From: Phlyctochytrium arcticum
Taxonomy: Eukaryota; Chytridiomycota; Chytridiomycetes; Chytridiales; Chytridiaceae
Assembly: GCA_025602905.1 (NCBI GenBank)
Contig: JAHLKI010000004.1
Location: forward strand, 372,001 to 436,000
Length of the DNA: 64,000 bases
Direction: 5' to 3'
Shown here: piece after piece, positions 46,797 to 59,196 of the stretch
How positions within the stretch are numbered: position 1 is the stretch's first letter
Layout of the letters: each line of letters opens with the position of its first letter
Made by a program: the position numbers and the translations under genes
The notes under the pieces: model-generated
Database searches by the model: none
What the model was told of the DNA's origin: nothing
What the model saw: only the letters and a program-made list of their open reading frames with translations

Positions 46797-48386
46797 CTAG
46801 ACTGAACACGAAGAAGTCTCCGTTGCTACTCTTACATCTATATCCTGTCTCAGGTCAACTTCCTGACCGGCGACAAACACGCGAACCACTCGCAAATCCT
46901 TCTCATCCAAAACAATCACGTCTGCATGCGCTCCAACAGCCAATGTGCCTTTGATCTGATCGATACCTAGTAACTGGGCGGGGTGGAGTGTCGCGCATGC
47001 CAGAGCATGGGCGATCGAACAGCCCGCGAATCGAGCGTAATTTGCGATACATTGGTCGATTGGAAGCGCACTGTGTCAATAGCCAAGTTCTTAAACATAT
47101 CATAGACCAAATAAAAAATCATTTAAATACCTGCCAGCCAATACGTCCGTATCCCCTTTATACACTGTCCACCCGACTTTTCGTGCCTCAAAGGGCCCCA
47201 GCTTGTACATTCCATCCGGTAGCCCCATCGCAGCATTGGCGTCAGTGACCAGGATAGCGCTGGACGGTCGCAGCCTGTGGGCCATGCGCAAACAGAGGGG
47301 GTGGACGTGGATGCCATCACTGATGATGGAATAGAAGAAGCGAGGGCAGGTCTCGTCCATGAGGAGACCTATCGGCCCTGGTTCTCGATGGTGAAACTAT
47401 AGATTGTGGTTAGAAGGGTGAAATCAACCGTGATTGGGGGGATGCAAACCTCTCGCATGGCATTGAACAAGTGCGTGACCAGCGTGGCCTACTCATATTT
47501 GATAAACTGTCAGTATTCGGTGCTATATTACATCCTTTCTGTGATCTGGCACTCACCCCGTCATGTACATACTGCATCGCCTCAGCATACGTAGCATCTG
47601 AGTGGCCCATCGCCACAACAACGTCCTTTGCCAAAAGTTGGCGGATGGCCGCCTGACCTCCTACAAGTTCCGGCGCCAGTGTCACAACCGCAACTTTTCC
47701 TTCCGCTAATGATCCGCCATAGGTCTCCTCTACATCCCAATAAGCTTCTGAATCCGCGACTCGAACATGTTCGTGCGCGCCCTTTTTCCGCTCGCTAATG
47801 AATGGGCCTTCGAGATGGGCTCCCAGCACTGTTGCTCCCGTGGCCGCACTTCCTGCCCGCGGGAAGATTGTCGGAAGCACCTATATCACTAAAAGCATCA
47901 AATGCCATTTCCAAAACTTATATCGCTATCCCAATATACCTGATGGTACGTACTCGTAGGAGAACTGATGACGGTCGGACAGAACGCCGTACATCCATAT
48001 CTCAAAAGCTGACGAGCGACATGACCCCCATGTTCTTGATACGCACCCGGATCCGAAAAATCCACTCCAAATGCTCCTACTCTCGAAATAAACAAATGAT
48101 TTTTTGGGGGGGAGACCAATTTTCCTCTCTTTGTTTTTCAGAAACCATTTATTTGAATATCAATCAATCCGGGGGCAATCATTTTTCCGTTGACATCAAT
48201 GGTGGTGACGGTAGATGGATCGGACCAGTTTAGATCGTTGGGTGGGTCGATAATGAGACCGTTTTGCATCCAGACGTCTGTGGCAAGTAAGGCATTGCCA
48301 TGAAGAACTCGGCCATTGATTAATCTTGTACAAGGTGATGAGTGGTTTGGTGGGAGAGCGATGGATTGGAGCTTGGTGATTGGCAT
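46797..48386 (-). CDS. NAG2: N-acetylglucosamine-6-phosphate deacetylase
   Basis: The gene starts at 48386 (MPITKLQS) and ends at TAG 46797-46799 after about five exons. Motifs in order: PGLIDIQINGAFGVDFSD (metal-site loop), HLEGPFISERKKGAHE, MGHSDATYAEAM, THLFNAM, FYSIISDGIHVHPL, ILVTDANAAMG and GxLAVGAHADVIVLD near the end. It removes acetate from GlcNAc-6-phosphate in amino-sugar catabolism, e.g. from chitin. The tail QDIDVRVATETSSCSV is longer than usual. It converges with GID4 (about 325 bp apart). Intron ends in the middle third were judged from frame and motifs only. Confidence 0.88.
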
Positions 48387-48566
48387 CTTGGAAAAATTTG
48401 ACGCGAGAGGGATCCACGCGCGACTATGCACAAACGTATGGTCAAATTTTTTTTTACTTTTACAATCCAAAAAGAGCCCCCCCCAAAAAAATGTCTGATG
48501 AGCAAGTTTAAAAGAAAAGCTAAGAAAGTCTACCCTAACTAGCTAAAGAAGATAGACTAAAAACAA

Positions 48567-51074
48567 TCATGATGAAGGACTTGTCGCCCCATTAGCAGCT
48601 GGAGGAGCAGTCGTGCCGGGGATACATCCCGTCTCATCCCCAAATTGGCCATGATAGATGGGTGTGCGTGAGCGTTCGGGGGAAGACTGGGGTGATGAAC
48701 CCGGGGAGGGGTCGCTGTCCAAATGGCGGGGATGGTATCTTTGGGATGTCAGGGTGGGGAGTTGGATCATCCTGGGTTTGGGGGGTGGGTTGGTGGTAGT
48801 TGTTGGGTGGGCAAAGGCCGGTGTGAAACCTAGAGTTTTGATTGGGGCGGTTGTGCTGGGTTTGGGGGGAGAGGAAGGAATGTGGCGGTGGGGAGTGGGT
48901 TGGGCTATTGCTGCTGCTGTTGATAATGGGACTTGGTGTCCGGATGGGTATGGGTGATTCTGCGACCGATGCTGCGGTTGATGATGTGAGCGGCCATGGC
49001 GCTGCTGGTGCTGTTGTGGTTGTGGTTGTTGCTGAAGTAAGACGGGGGGTAGATTACTAGGCTGCTGTTGTTGCTGGGCCGGGTATTGATAATACTGGGT
49101 AGACTGTTGTCGTTGACGCGCGTGAGTAGGAGGAGGCAATGGTTGTTGTTGGTAATACTGAGGTTGCGGATGTGGGTGTTGTTGCTGAACAGGGCCGTTG
49201 GGGGCAGATACGACGACACCATAGTAGGCGGCCAGTGCCTGTTGGTATTGCTGCTGAGTCTGGTACTGGGCCGGGTATGGTTGTGGTAATAGGTGAATTT
49301 GGTTTTGGGCATCCGCGACCTGTCCTTGATGCTGTACCGGACGATATTGTTCGTGTTGTTGCTGGTGTTGTTGCTGGCGAAGGTGAAGATGTTGCTGGTA
49401 CTGGGCCTGTTGCTCTCTTGCCAAATGCTGTTGTTGTTGTAGTTGCTGTTGTTGCTGATATTGGGCTTCTTGCTCTCTCGCCAACTGTATCTGCTGTTGC
49501 TGCTGAATATACCGTTGCTGATGCAAATACGTCAACTCGGCTTGAGCTTGCAGGTGTTGTTGTTGCTCGGCCATGTACGCTTGCTGTTGCAGTTGCTGGT
49601 CGAGGTAGGCGGCCTGGCTTGGCCGTCGTTGGACAGACTCATGTTGAAGGTCTTGGGATGGGGTGCGAGTGTGCTGCAATGTCACTTGAGTTGGGAAGTG
49701 TGAAGGCTCGGTGACTGAGTTCTCGGGGGTAGGCAATGCAGATCGTTGTTGGTCCTTGGCGATAGTCGAGGAAGGAATGTCACACGTCCGGGGAACAACA
49801 TCTGTACACTGATTGGCACCATCCTCAACAGCAGCAGCAGAGGTAGCCTCGCCCCTCACCGGCGAAAACGGAGGAGTAGCCAAGCGAATCTCCCTCAAAT
49901 ACATTTCATAGTCCTTCTCGCTCCCGGGGGTCCTCACAAACTCTTGGATCCGCTGAGCAACTTCGGTCGAGGAGGGGGATGTGCCGCTGGCCGCAATGGG
50001 TTTGGCGGGTTTGAGGATGCGGGGGTATTCAAAGACGGGCATCACTGGGATGGACAGGGTGGTTGTGGTGAGCGAGCGGGCGGCAGTCAATGGCTGTTGG
50101 GGTTGATGCAAATCCCAATGCTTTTGCGGTAAGTTGACATGCATCTGAAGGTTGCTGGGTTGTGGATGCTGAAGCTGCCGTGATGATGGTTGTTGATCTT
50201 GGAGGGTCGGCGCTCGTCGGCCCATAGTGTTGATGACTTCAGATTGAACCCGCCGATGATGTTTTCCAGCCAGCCTATCAGCGACTCGAGACTCGGCTGA
50301 TCCCTCATTCTTCGCCGTCAGCATTTGCGCAAGCCGGACAACGTCCAGTCCCATATCCTGCACACAATCGCTTCTCACCAATCCTTTTTGATCAAAAAGG
50401 GCGTAGAGGTCATCCCGATCTTTGACCCCACGAAGCATTTTGTAAAGGGCACGAGCCTGATGGTCGGTCACGGTCAGATCTTTGGTGGACGGTGACGACG
50501 CCGGGGATGTTGTGATGCCCGCTGATGATGAATCTTGATTTTTGGTGGACGACGACGGAGGAGGAGAGGTGGACATTGTTTTTGGAACACCAGCTGCAGC
50601 TGCAGTTATCGGCGCGACGGTCGAAACAGGTTCTCGTACTTTTTGGTGCTGCTGCTGCTGCTGGTTGACCACCGGAAATTCGCCGACGACCGAGAGCGTT
50701 GCCAACGCCGATGCCAAGAGTGACACACCTCCGACGGCGGCAGTAGCTGGAATAATCGATTTTTTCCCGTTCTCAGCAACACCGCTATTCTTGCCAACAA
50801 TAATGGTGCTAATCGCCGGCGATGCGATGCTTTTTGTCGCGGTCTGGGAAGAAGGCGCTGGTAGGTTATCAGTCAAAATCTGCGATGTTGTTGTTGTTGT
50901 CGCCGTCGCCGTTGCTTGATGACCAAGTTGATGCCCGATACTTCCGCGCTGCTGAGGTTGTTGTTGCGGATGTTGCTGGAAAATCTGATGATGGTGATGA
51001 TGGGGATGATGATGAAGTTGCTGCTGTTGCTGGTCAAAGGGATGTACAGAACGAGCTACCACCGTCGCCGCCAT
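48567..51074 (-). CDS. Large Gln/His-rich protein of unknown function (835 aa)
   Basis: A single exon. I use the ATG at 51074 (MAATVVARSVHPF); the open frame before it begins at a non-ATG codon. Most of the protein is Gln, His, Pro and Ser low complexity, with poly-Gln tracts spanning about residues 515-720. Two non-repetitive patches stand out: ~214-265 (KDLTVTDHQARALYKMLRG, then KDRDDLYALFDQKG and DMGLDVVRLAQML) and ~365-430 (YPRILKPAKPIAASG... IQEFVRTPGSEKDYEMYLREIR). They look helical and may bind partners. The composition suggests a transcriptional or RNP scaffold, but no domain is recognised. The Gln codons are mixed CAG/CAA, so the repeat is not a simple expansion. Confidence 0.7.
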   Translation of the reverse strand: MAATVVARSVHPFDQQQQQLHHHPHHHHHQIFQQHPQQQPQQRGSIGHQLGHQATATATTTTTSQILTDNLPAPSSQTATKSIASPAISTIIVGKNSGVAENGKKSIIPATAAVGGVSLLASALATLSVVGEFPVVNQQQQQHQKVREPVSTVAPITAAAAGVPKTMSTSPPPSSSTKNQDSSSAGITTSPASSPSTKDLTVTDHQARALYKMLRGVKDRDDLYALFDQKGLVRSDCVQDMGLDVVRLAQMLTAKNEGSAESRVADRLAGKHHRRVQSEVINTMGRRAPTLQDQQPSSRQLQHPQPSNLQMHVNLPQKHWDLHQPQQPLTAARSLTTTTLSIPVMPVFEYPRILKPAKPIAASGTSPSSTEVAQRIQEFVRTPGSEKDYEMYLREIRLATPPFSPVRGEATSAAAVEDGANQCTDVVPRTCDIPSSTIAKDQQRSALPTPENSVTEPSHFPTQVTLQHTRTPSQDLQHESVQRRPSQAAYLDQQLQQQAYMAEQQQHLQAQAELTYLHQQRYIQQQQQIQLAREQEAQYQQQQQLQQQQHLAREQQAQYQQHLHLRQQQHQQQHEQYRPVQHQGQVADAQNQIHLLPQPYPAQYQTQQQYQQALAAYYGVVVSAPNGPVQQQHPHPQPQYYQQQPLPPPTHARQRQQSTQYYQYPAQQQQQPSNLPPVLLQQQPQPQQHQQRHGRSHHQPQHRSQNHPYPSGHQVPLSTAAAIAQPTPHRHIPSSPPKPSTTAPIKTLGFTPAFAHPTTTTNPPPKPRMIQLPTLTSQRYHPRHLDSDPSPGSSPQSSPERSRTPIYHGQFGDETGCIPGTTAPPAANGATSPSS

Positions 51075-53572
51075 AAGTGCTTGATGCCGTCCGGGAATGC
51101 GATGTATATAATAGAAAGGCTTCAAATAGTTTTTATCGCAGGCGAGAGAGTCTAATCTTTTGTGGCGACCAACGGGAAATCAGTACGCGGGTGTGTGTTG
51201 ATCAAAAAACGTCGGGAATATAAAGAGTTTTAGAACTGTTTTGCTGTACTTGTGCGGACCCGTGGGATAGAATAGCGCGCTGTGTTGATTCCTTGGGAGG
51301 TGTATATACAACGACTTTGGCGGTGCTGGGAAAGGTGCAATGGCAGAGTAAAATGCCGCTGGTTGCTGATGTTGCTGTGATGAAGGATGTATATCAATTG
51401 CAAGGTTCCGGCTGGGTTGGCCGCCAAACGTCTACGCAAAGTGCGCAGACCCAATTAATACTTGACGTCCAATTTTTAAAGATCAGTAAAACCCGGGATG
51501 TGGGCTGTTTCTGGAGCAATCCGGAGGGTGTGTGGATTCTGTCGTACTCGAGTATATGTGGGTGCAGCCGAGGGCGTTCAGTTGGGGGGTAGATGGACGG
51601 CGAAAGTCGAAAGAGCTGGGAGTCTCTTTTACAAAAAGTTGCGTTGCTTCGTCAACAAAACGGGGCGTTTTCCTCGGGCAGATCAGAAACACTTCGCGGT
51701 CGAAGGTAGAGAAATTGGAAATATTTATACGTGGCCGCTCGTAAAAATTGTTTGTTGAAAAAAGAATTGGACAAAAGTTATGTGCGGCGAGCGAGCGAAA
51801 GGTCGGCTGCTCCTTTCATATGCAAAATGTGTCAACACTTTTTGGGTTTTGGGCAATTGGGCAATTGGGGTCTTTGCTATATGATGATGATGAAAATGTA
51901 CCTCTTGTTACTTTCTTGATCGGAAAGATTGACGAAAACAATATGAACGTATCAACGCTAAACATCAGCATCATTCTGCTGCCCCATCCCCCATCCCAAC
52001 CTGATCGAACGTCGCCGAAAGTTAACTTGGGAGGCTGCAATGTGGGGTACGGACCCGCACCGCGACAGCCGATAAAATGCCCAGTGCGACCATTGCAGCC
52101 TCTCATAGATTTTATCGAAACTGATCGATGTTTTTATGCTTAAATCTCAAGCAAGCAAGGCAGTGCACACTGTGCTTTTGCAAAGGTATTATGAGCCGAC
52201 GTACTGGCCAGGATGCAGCCATCTTTGCACAATATTTACAAGCAGTTGGGGCTTACACATATATTTAGAGCTTGCTTGGGCGATCATCCCAAGTGATCGC
52301 CGCGGCCAAGGTATAAAAATGTGTATTCGTATTTATGGCAATGCGCAAGAATATGGAAAACCCGGGGCGTTGTTGACAATGTTGAGGCGGGCGGGGTCCG
52401 TTGCTCCGGTTGGTGCGCGGTACCAACCCAGGTACCAACCTGCCCCACACTTGTGTGCATCACACACCTTCAGACCTTCTTGCTTCGGAGACGACCGCCA
52501 GGACGCTCTGTCGTGAGATTCTGGGAACCGCCCGTTATATGCCGCCGTATTAGGACAGTGGCTCGCGGCAACATTTTATATATATACCACAAGGAAAATG
52601 GAACAAATGAACACTTTCGATGGTGGAATAAGTCACCCCCCAACATTCTAAATTCTGGTAATTCCGGTTGACCCGATCTTTTGTGAGAAATATGTGTACA
52701 CACACACAAATGTTCAACTTATTATCTTTGGATAACAAGGCTCATCATCGACGACTGTCGTGTATCATCTGAGCCCCCAGTCTGGGATCTGCTACTATCA
52801 TACTCGAGGATGGGATGGGGTGCCTGATCGCCCATTTTATCTGATGACTTGCCGCGGTACTCGAGTATATGTATGGCTTGATGGGCCAAAGATCAAGATT
52901 AAAAACATGATGTTCTGGTGACGAAACCTGTTTCTGATGAGTACCACAACTGTGAAATAAAGGCTGGTAAATGGGCGGTAAAAGTACTTTGATCTTTTGG
53001 AGGCGTTTGGGCGGGCGATGGACAATTGATGCCGGTCGGTATTATTTGGGCAACCGCCAGGGAACCCTCAAATTTTGGACCTCAAAACTTCTTGCGTCTT
53101 TTTGCCGCCTTTGCGCATCCATGGCAGATTGAAGTTACCGGCCTGTACCCATCAAACAGACAAGAACTGTCAATATAAAGGCATTGCACATCCAAGATGG
53201 ACCGGCCAAAGTGGCATGTCAGATATCATATGTCAGAGGTAGAACAAAAGTCCGCGAATGCAATCCAGCAAACCGCACCCATGACCTGCTGAGAGGTCCT
53301 ATCATACATCGGGCAACGCATTTCCGGAATGAATAATGCGCAAGACCCACATCGATGCATCTTTACCAAACACGACGGCGAGGTAATTGCTTTTCAAGCC
53401 GGCTTTCACTGAGCTGTCACCATTTGCTCACGTTATGATTCGTGCGCAGATCTGTACTGTGGAGAGATAATAATTGAGTGGGCGATTTTGTGCATTTTGA
53501 GGGCAACACCATCCAAATAACATGTCATATTTACAAAGATTCCCGGGAATAAATACAGAATGTAGCTCTCTC
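51075..53572. other. Large intergenic region, nothing convincing
   Basis: Frames up to 131 codons have no supporting composition. A TATATATATA tract occurs near 52576. CT/GA-rich DNA near 51150-51300 may be the promoter of the Q-rich gene. Confidence 0.45.
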
Positions 53573-55037
53573 TCATGACCTGCTACTGCTATCGGCTGTA
53601 ACCGGCCCTGATGAATTTGATGCATCGTTGCGCTAAGAGAAGAAAACATTAGTCATAAATTACAGCGGATGAGATTGGTAAATCCTTACGTATTTCGAGG
53701 AATTGCCAATCGCCACCCTACGATTAACGCTGTTAATGTCCCGGGCAAAGCATAAAAAGGAGACGGGAACCACTCATACTTTGGAAGTCCCTTGTTTAAA
53801 CCCTCCAGAAGGACACATGCCTTGCACAGTTTGTTGCTGGACATGTACCCGCACCTCTCGCATTTGCCGACAAGAACTTTTCCATTGACGAGCGTATTTA
53901 TTTTCACTTCTACCTTTGATGCCCAGGCCTCACCGGCATGAATGATATCTAAGAGTTGGTATGAGACACTCATCCTCGTATGCGAATCATTTCAGGACTT
54001 ACCCATGATGGCACTTGGCCGAATGGCCTCTAAATCTTTCAAGAATGTTCTTGCGTAGCCCCGGTACGCGTTGGGTGAGTAGATGCACTCAGTCGAGAAG
54101 TAATCCAGCTTCTTGAAGTAGGCATACCTTTTGGCGCGTAAAGTCAAACACTGTACATCAACAAGAGGGACCCCAATGGCCAAAAACTCACATCACAATT
54201 TCCTTCTCATAAGTATAAATAAACGGCTTGGACCGTGGGATAATCTCGTCTGTAGCGGTTTGTATAGCCGTACATCTTTGCAGCCGAGAGATGTCTCCTC
54301 GCAGTACTAAATTCATCCAAGGTGTTAGTAACGTGGACTCTTAGGCATAGCTCAGAAAGAGGAAACATACTGTTCATAAGTACAGTTTCGGCCACATCAT
54401 CAGCATTATGGCCCGTGACAATCTGGTCCACTTCCAAAAGCGCTGCGCCGCGGTCCAGAGCCTGCCGTCGAAAGACTCCACAAAATGTACAGTTGTTCTT
54501 CATTCCAATTTCCTTGACGATGGCATCCATGCTCCAGCCATACAGCTCATCGTAAGAAACAATCTTCAAAGGTATCTTGTACTGTATCTCATTCCGCTTG
54601 ACAGTCTGCATCATGTAAAGTTTAGGGTCCATTCTCCAGTAGAAGTGACAGCTGCTGCATTATCCAAATCACCTCAAGGGAGTCATCTCGATATCCCGTA
54701 ATGCCTTCATCGACCGACAATAAACACAAATCAAGGCCGTAGTCGTATCGCTCGTTCAGGGTTGTCATAACATGTGCCAGCACCGTTGAGTCTGTAGTAG
54801 AGAACATAAGAGGGCATGCTCCAATGAAAGGTCGAACCTTGGCTTTGCCTGACCTTTTCCCCCCGAAGCCGCAATGGCTACCTTGTCACCTCGCTTGAAA
54901 AGAGCATTGGCTTGGATAGTGTTGTGGATCTCAGTTTCAAAAACCAAGTAGAAACATGACCGGCAGATTTGCTGGCCTGTTTTGGGACGTCGGAGTACAG
55001 CTCGCTGCTCGTGGCATAATACACAAAGGCGGGCCAT
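53573..55037 (-). CDS. NCS6: Cytoplasmic tRNA 2-thiolation protein 1 (CTU1/NCS6)
   Basis: About seven exons; exon 1 is 55037-54854. The N-terminal zinc motif is [14 protein letters not shown]...ICRSCF. The PP-loop SGGKDSTVL is split by an intron after the Lys/Gly. Then come [68 protein letters not shown] and a C-terminal zinc motif [22 protein letters not shown]. The enzyme adenylates and thiolates U34 of tRNA-Lys/Gln/Glu with Urm1 sulfur and CTU2. The last exons (through AIGNSSKY, then RNDASNSSG) end at TGA 53573-53575. Confidence 0.9.
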
Positions 55038-55783
55038 TGTTATTGCTAGAAATGCGCTCTTGCTTTTAGTCGATTTTTGCTTCGGCAGCTTCGGAGAGCA
55101 GAGGAACTTGCTGACGCATTTTTGGGCACGTGACGTTGGGGAAAAGTCAATCGAAACTTCAAAAGCAATCCATTGTTTTACATGGTTCTTCTCCCCGCAC
55201 CAAAAATCTTAATGTTTTCAAAAGGATCTTTAAAAAATTCTTCTTTTTGCCGTTCCATTTTTGTATTAAAGCAGTCTATCTTTTGAGGTCATTTGGAATT
55301 TTGATCCATCATACCGGCAAGAAGTTTTTACCTTTGAGGAAGCGTATTATAAAGATACGTTCAGATCTCCAGAACCCCGGGACTGACCATCAGCCCCCAA
55401 CCCTGCACATCGGCCGAAATTCGTCACCGTGCTATGCTCCATTCCTAAAAATAACTCTCCAGGCGCTGCCTGGGTGCGTTCTATATGCCGAAGGTGCGGA
55501 ACAAGGATAAAAATAATGGGATACCCCTAGAATCTTAAAGTTTTGTGTCGTTGACCCTTAAGTTTGGCATGGGAGAGACAAGGGTTTGTATCGGTGATGC
55601 TACTAAAAAAGTTGCACTGAATATAACCTAAACTAGATATGAGAGAAGAAGTGCGCATATTACTTTTGGTGGCAAAAAGAACAACAGTACTTTATACAAA
55701 GCCATATAACAATTGGCAAAGTTCCCACCAAGCTCCCATAGTGTGTTAGGTTTTTTTATTTCGGTGGTGGGGCCCCTTAATAA
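55038..55783. other. Divergent promoter of CTU1 and the 7TM-RGS gene
   Basis: T-rich tracts flank 55200-55270. No gene, RNA or strong element is seen. Confidence 0.45.
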
Positions 55784-58417
55784 ATGCCACGATTCTACTC
55801 GCTTCGAACATGGTTCCCTCTTGCTCTTCTAGTCTGCGCGTTATCATGGGCCACCGTACCAGCTCAAGGACAAACGGTTTCGGCATCGGATTGCGCTAGG
55901 AAATGCATAACGGCTAGAGTCGCAGAAGGGGTAAGTTGGCAGTTTGCTCATTTTCCCACTAATCAAAAGTTGTGATTCTCATATTTACCTTTTGCTTAAA
56001 TAGCAATTTTGCGTCAACGCCTTGAAAAATGACATGAACGGCACTCTGTTCCCCTTCATTCTATGCATTGCGGGAAACCAATGCGACGAAGGCCCAAAAG
56101 CAGGAGATTTCGCTGCACCACCATCCCCAGGAGTCATGCCAGCTCTGACTCCCAGCTACGTATGTGTTTGCTCCATTGTTTTTTGTTTTACCGACAGACT
56201 TACTCTTGTTCACTATAGGTCGCGAAGCTTTCGGGCAGGCTGTTTTTACACTGCAACCCAATTATTTACTCGGATGCGATTTACCTTGGGCAGCTTATTG
56301 GGATGCAACATACCGCGTCCATGCCAATCATTCGCGATGGAAACGCCGTCGTGAGTTGGTACATCCAATTAGTACTGGTTTGCGTCTTCAATCCTCTGTT
56401 CGTAAGTATCTCTCCTCTTCTAATTGACCTTCCCACGGAACTCGTTAACTCATTTTACTTATGTGTTGAAAGTTTTATTACCGAGATCAGCGTATTATTC
56501 GTCATCGACATTGGGTGATGTGCATTGGCCTCTCCGTCATTTTCCTCATTTATCAGGGCCTGGTCGTGTTTTTCTACACGACCGTTTCCAATTTGCTCAC
56601 CATATCTGAGGGGAAAATCCGGGCCTGGATAGTCATGACTATGATTTGCTGCGGCCTCGTTTACCCGGGGTTCTTTTCTTTAATTATCTCTCACTACGTC
56701 AGGTAAGTTGATTAAAATGGAGATTCCCACGTTCGCCAGTTTGTCTCATATATTCAATTTTTTTTAGGGACAGGGTGCAGCAACTTCGTTGTACACTTCG
56801 GGCCCAATTGCCCCAAGTTTATTTCTACGACCGAGTCAGTACGGGTAGTTCCGCGGGCGCCGCCTATCACGTCCACGCTGTCAACCACTCCACCTCCACA
56901 AATATATCATTACAGGCGTCTGAATTATCGACCCACCTGACCAAATCACCGTCCGTAGCTGCAGTATTGCACGGAGACCGAAGACGGACAACGATCGTTC
57001 CGCCCGTGCCGCTTACGGAGCGATCGATAAAGACCAGTGTTTCCAGTACCACCCCTTTGAACGATGTGGCATCTGGTTTGACAAGATCTGGGACCAGGAA
57101 GGATGTGGCGAATATACCGCCCGCCATTGCAAAGACGGGAGAGCTGACAGAACTGCGAGGCGAAAAATTGCATGAAGCTGCCGAGCGCCTGCGCAAATTG
57201 AGCAAATTTGACAAGGAATATTGTTCACTGCTGTACTTTCTAGTCACTGCTGTGCCTGTCTTTTGTTTTGTGACTTGGCTCCTTTCCAGCAAGCTCGGGA
57301 AGCCCGATTTCGAGGGGTTCATGGTCTACTACTATTTTATCTGTGCCCTTATTGCAGATGTGCTGGTTCTTTTGTCGCAACCATGGAATCAACTATCTGA
57401 CAAGTATGTTGGGACACATATCAGACATTCTTCTGCTATGAGACTAATATATCCCCCTCTAGCTTTGGTGTAAAGTATCAGATTAGCACTGCGGCGGTAC
57501 TTGTTACAGCCTATCAATCTGGAACAGTGTATAGTTGGGCCCGTGCGGTATCACATGAGGAAGAACGAGATAAAATTGGATTGATAATGAGTTGGTATGT
57601 AGTCTTGATTCTTGGAAACCTCACACATCCCAGGGTCACTGACCAGTGAAATCATAGGTTTCTCGTGTTTTTCCCCATCGTCTACCAACTCCTTCTCATT
57701 GTGATCCCGACCGTCATTGCCATTATACCCTCAAATCAAGATACAGTTCACCGATCCGGAGTGGGTCTTTGGTTTCTTCGATCGCAAACGACCGCCGGGA
57801 GTGAGCAATCTCTAGCCGCTCCATCATGGGACGACAGTTCATCGCAAACCTCCACGTATCCAAGAATGGATAGTATATCCGGCGGTGGGTTGACCGACGC
57901 GACGAAAAAGTCGTCAGGCGGAGACTCTACTCCCCCAGTGTCAGAAAACCGGACCGTGATAATTGCTGAGCCTCGGGAAGCCGACCGTTTAGAACGGCCA
58001 CGGACAACCTCGGGAGGAGGCCTTAAAGCAACAGCTCCCACAACAAAACAAAAGTCACGACCCAGATCGGCGGCGTACCCACCTACTCGAGAACTGGATG
58101 CGATTCTCTTCAATGCGCAGGCTCTACAGGCACTCACCCAATTTTCTGCGCATGAGTACTGTACAGAGAATCTGCTCTTCTTGGGGGCTGCATTCGAGTA
58201 CCGTGTACAGTATAACCGCAAGACGAGCGAAGCACGCATGGCTTACGCCGAAACCATCTATAACGACTATGTGCGGGCAGGTAGTTTCAACGAAGTCAAT
58301 CTTCCGGGCACGTTACGAAGGGAACTGGATCATGCTTTGCACAAAGATGCTGTCGCACAAAAGGAGCAGTGGCAGGGGCAACTGATTTTCGAAGACGCTG
58401 TGGATCATATAAAGTAA
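55784..58417 (+). CDS. Seven-transmembrane/RGS hybrid signalling protein (747 aa)
   Basis: Exons are 55784-55930, 56004-56159, 56219-56401, 56473-56702, 56768-57403, 57463-57594 and 57658-58417. A signal peptide (residues 1-28) and a Cys-rich ectodomain (SDCARKC, QFCVN, CIAGNQC) precede membrane helices: SWYIQLVLVCVFNPLF, WVMCIGLSVIFLIYQGLVVFF, AWIVMTMICCGLVYPGFFSLI, then after a Ser/Thr cytosolic loop LLYFLVTAVPVFCFVTWLL, YYYFICALIADVLVLL and FLVFFPIVYQLLLIVIPTVIAI. The C-terminal ~120 residues form an RGS domain: ALTQFSAHEYCTENLLFLGAAFEY, then AETIYNDYVRAGSFNEVNLPGTLR. RGS domains speed G-alpha GTP hydrolysis. The fusion resembles GprK-like receptors. The ligand is unknown. Confidence 0.85.
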
Positions 58418-59196
58418 GCCGATTGATTTGAGGGCACTGCGCGTTGACAAAAGGCTCATTTTTTTTTAACCCAGACATATGTTGGCTACTGATATTTTGC
58501 CCCGGTTTAAACGATCTAAATTTTACATCAGCCCTGGCCCTCAAGCAGTTTAGGTAGATTATTTAGGTACACATGCTTTTTTTTGAAGGGAGAATGATAT
58601 ATACCATTTACTCGAGTAATCTAGTAAACTATAGACAGAATTATTAACCTGACTGAAATGGTGTGGGAACCAAGTCTGAGCCAAGGCCTGGCTGGACCTT
58701 TATGGCAGGGAGGGAACGATATAACCACAATTCAAAGATTACTCTTGACACTAGTTTTCTTATTCAAATCAATCTCGGCCCCAATGTGCGTTTTTTACAT
58801 TGATAACTGCATGGTCGGTCATGAGGTTGACCAAACATTCAGTGGTCCCGCGACATAGCTGCTACAGCCGCTAAACCGTTCTAGTACCTCGTTAATGACG
58901 CTTTTTACTTTCACGTGCTATCATGCTCTCAAAACCTCAAAAGCAGCCAACACCCGGTGCCAAATACTACAGAAAAACCAAAACTCTAAGAAATCGACAA
59001 ACACAAAAACAGATAGTTTACGAGACAAGAGCAAAAATATATTGAAAAGGTAATAATATGAGAGAATACAAAATATGTATAACTATCTAAACTACTAGTT
59101 TGTCCATCCATTCTTCGATCACTTCAAGACTGACTTCTTGCACCGGTTTGGGCTCGACCGATGGGTAGTACGGCTTTGTCATGGTGAAGGTTTCCG
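58418..59196. other. Intergenic, AT-rich
   Basis: This is the 3' flank of the RGS gene and of the HNH remnant. No gene is seen; A/T homopolymers and TATA-like strings occur near 58580-59060. Confidence 0.5.

Noticed and set aside
49000..51000. Long + strand frames antisense to the Q-rich gene
   Set aside because: They are Val/Leu/Ala shadows of CAG/CAA codons on the opposite strand.
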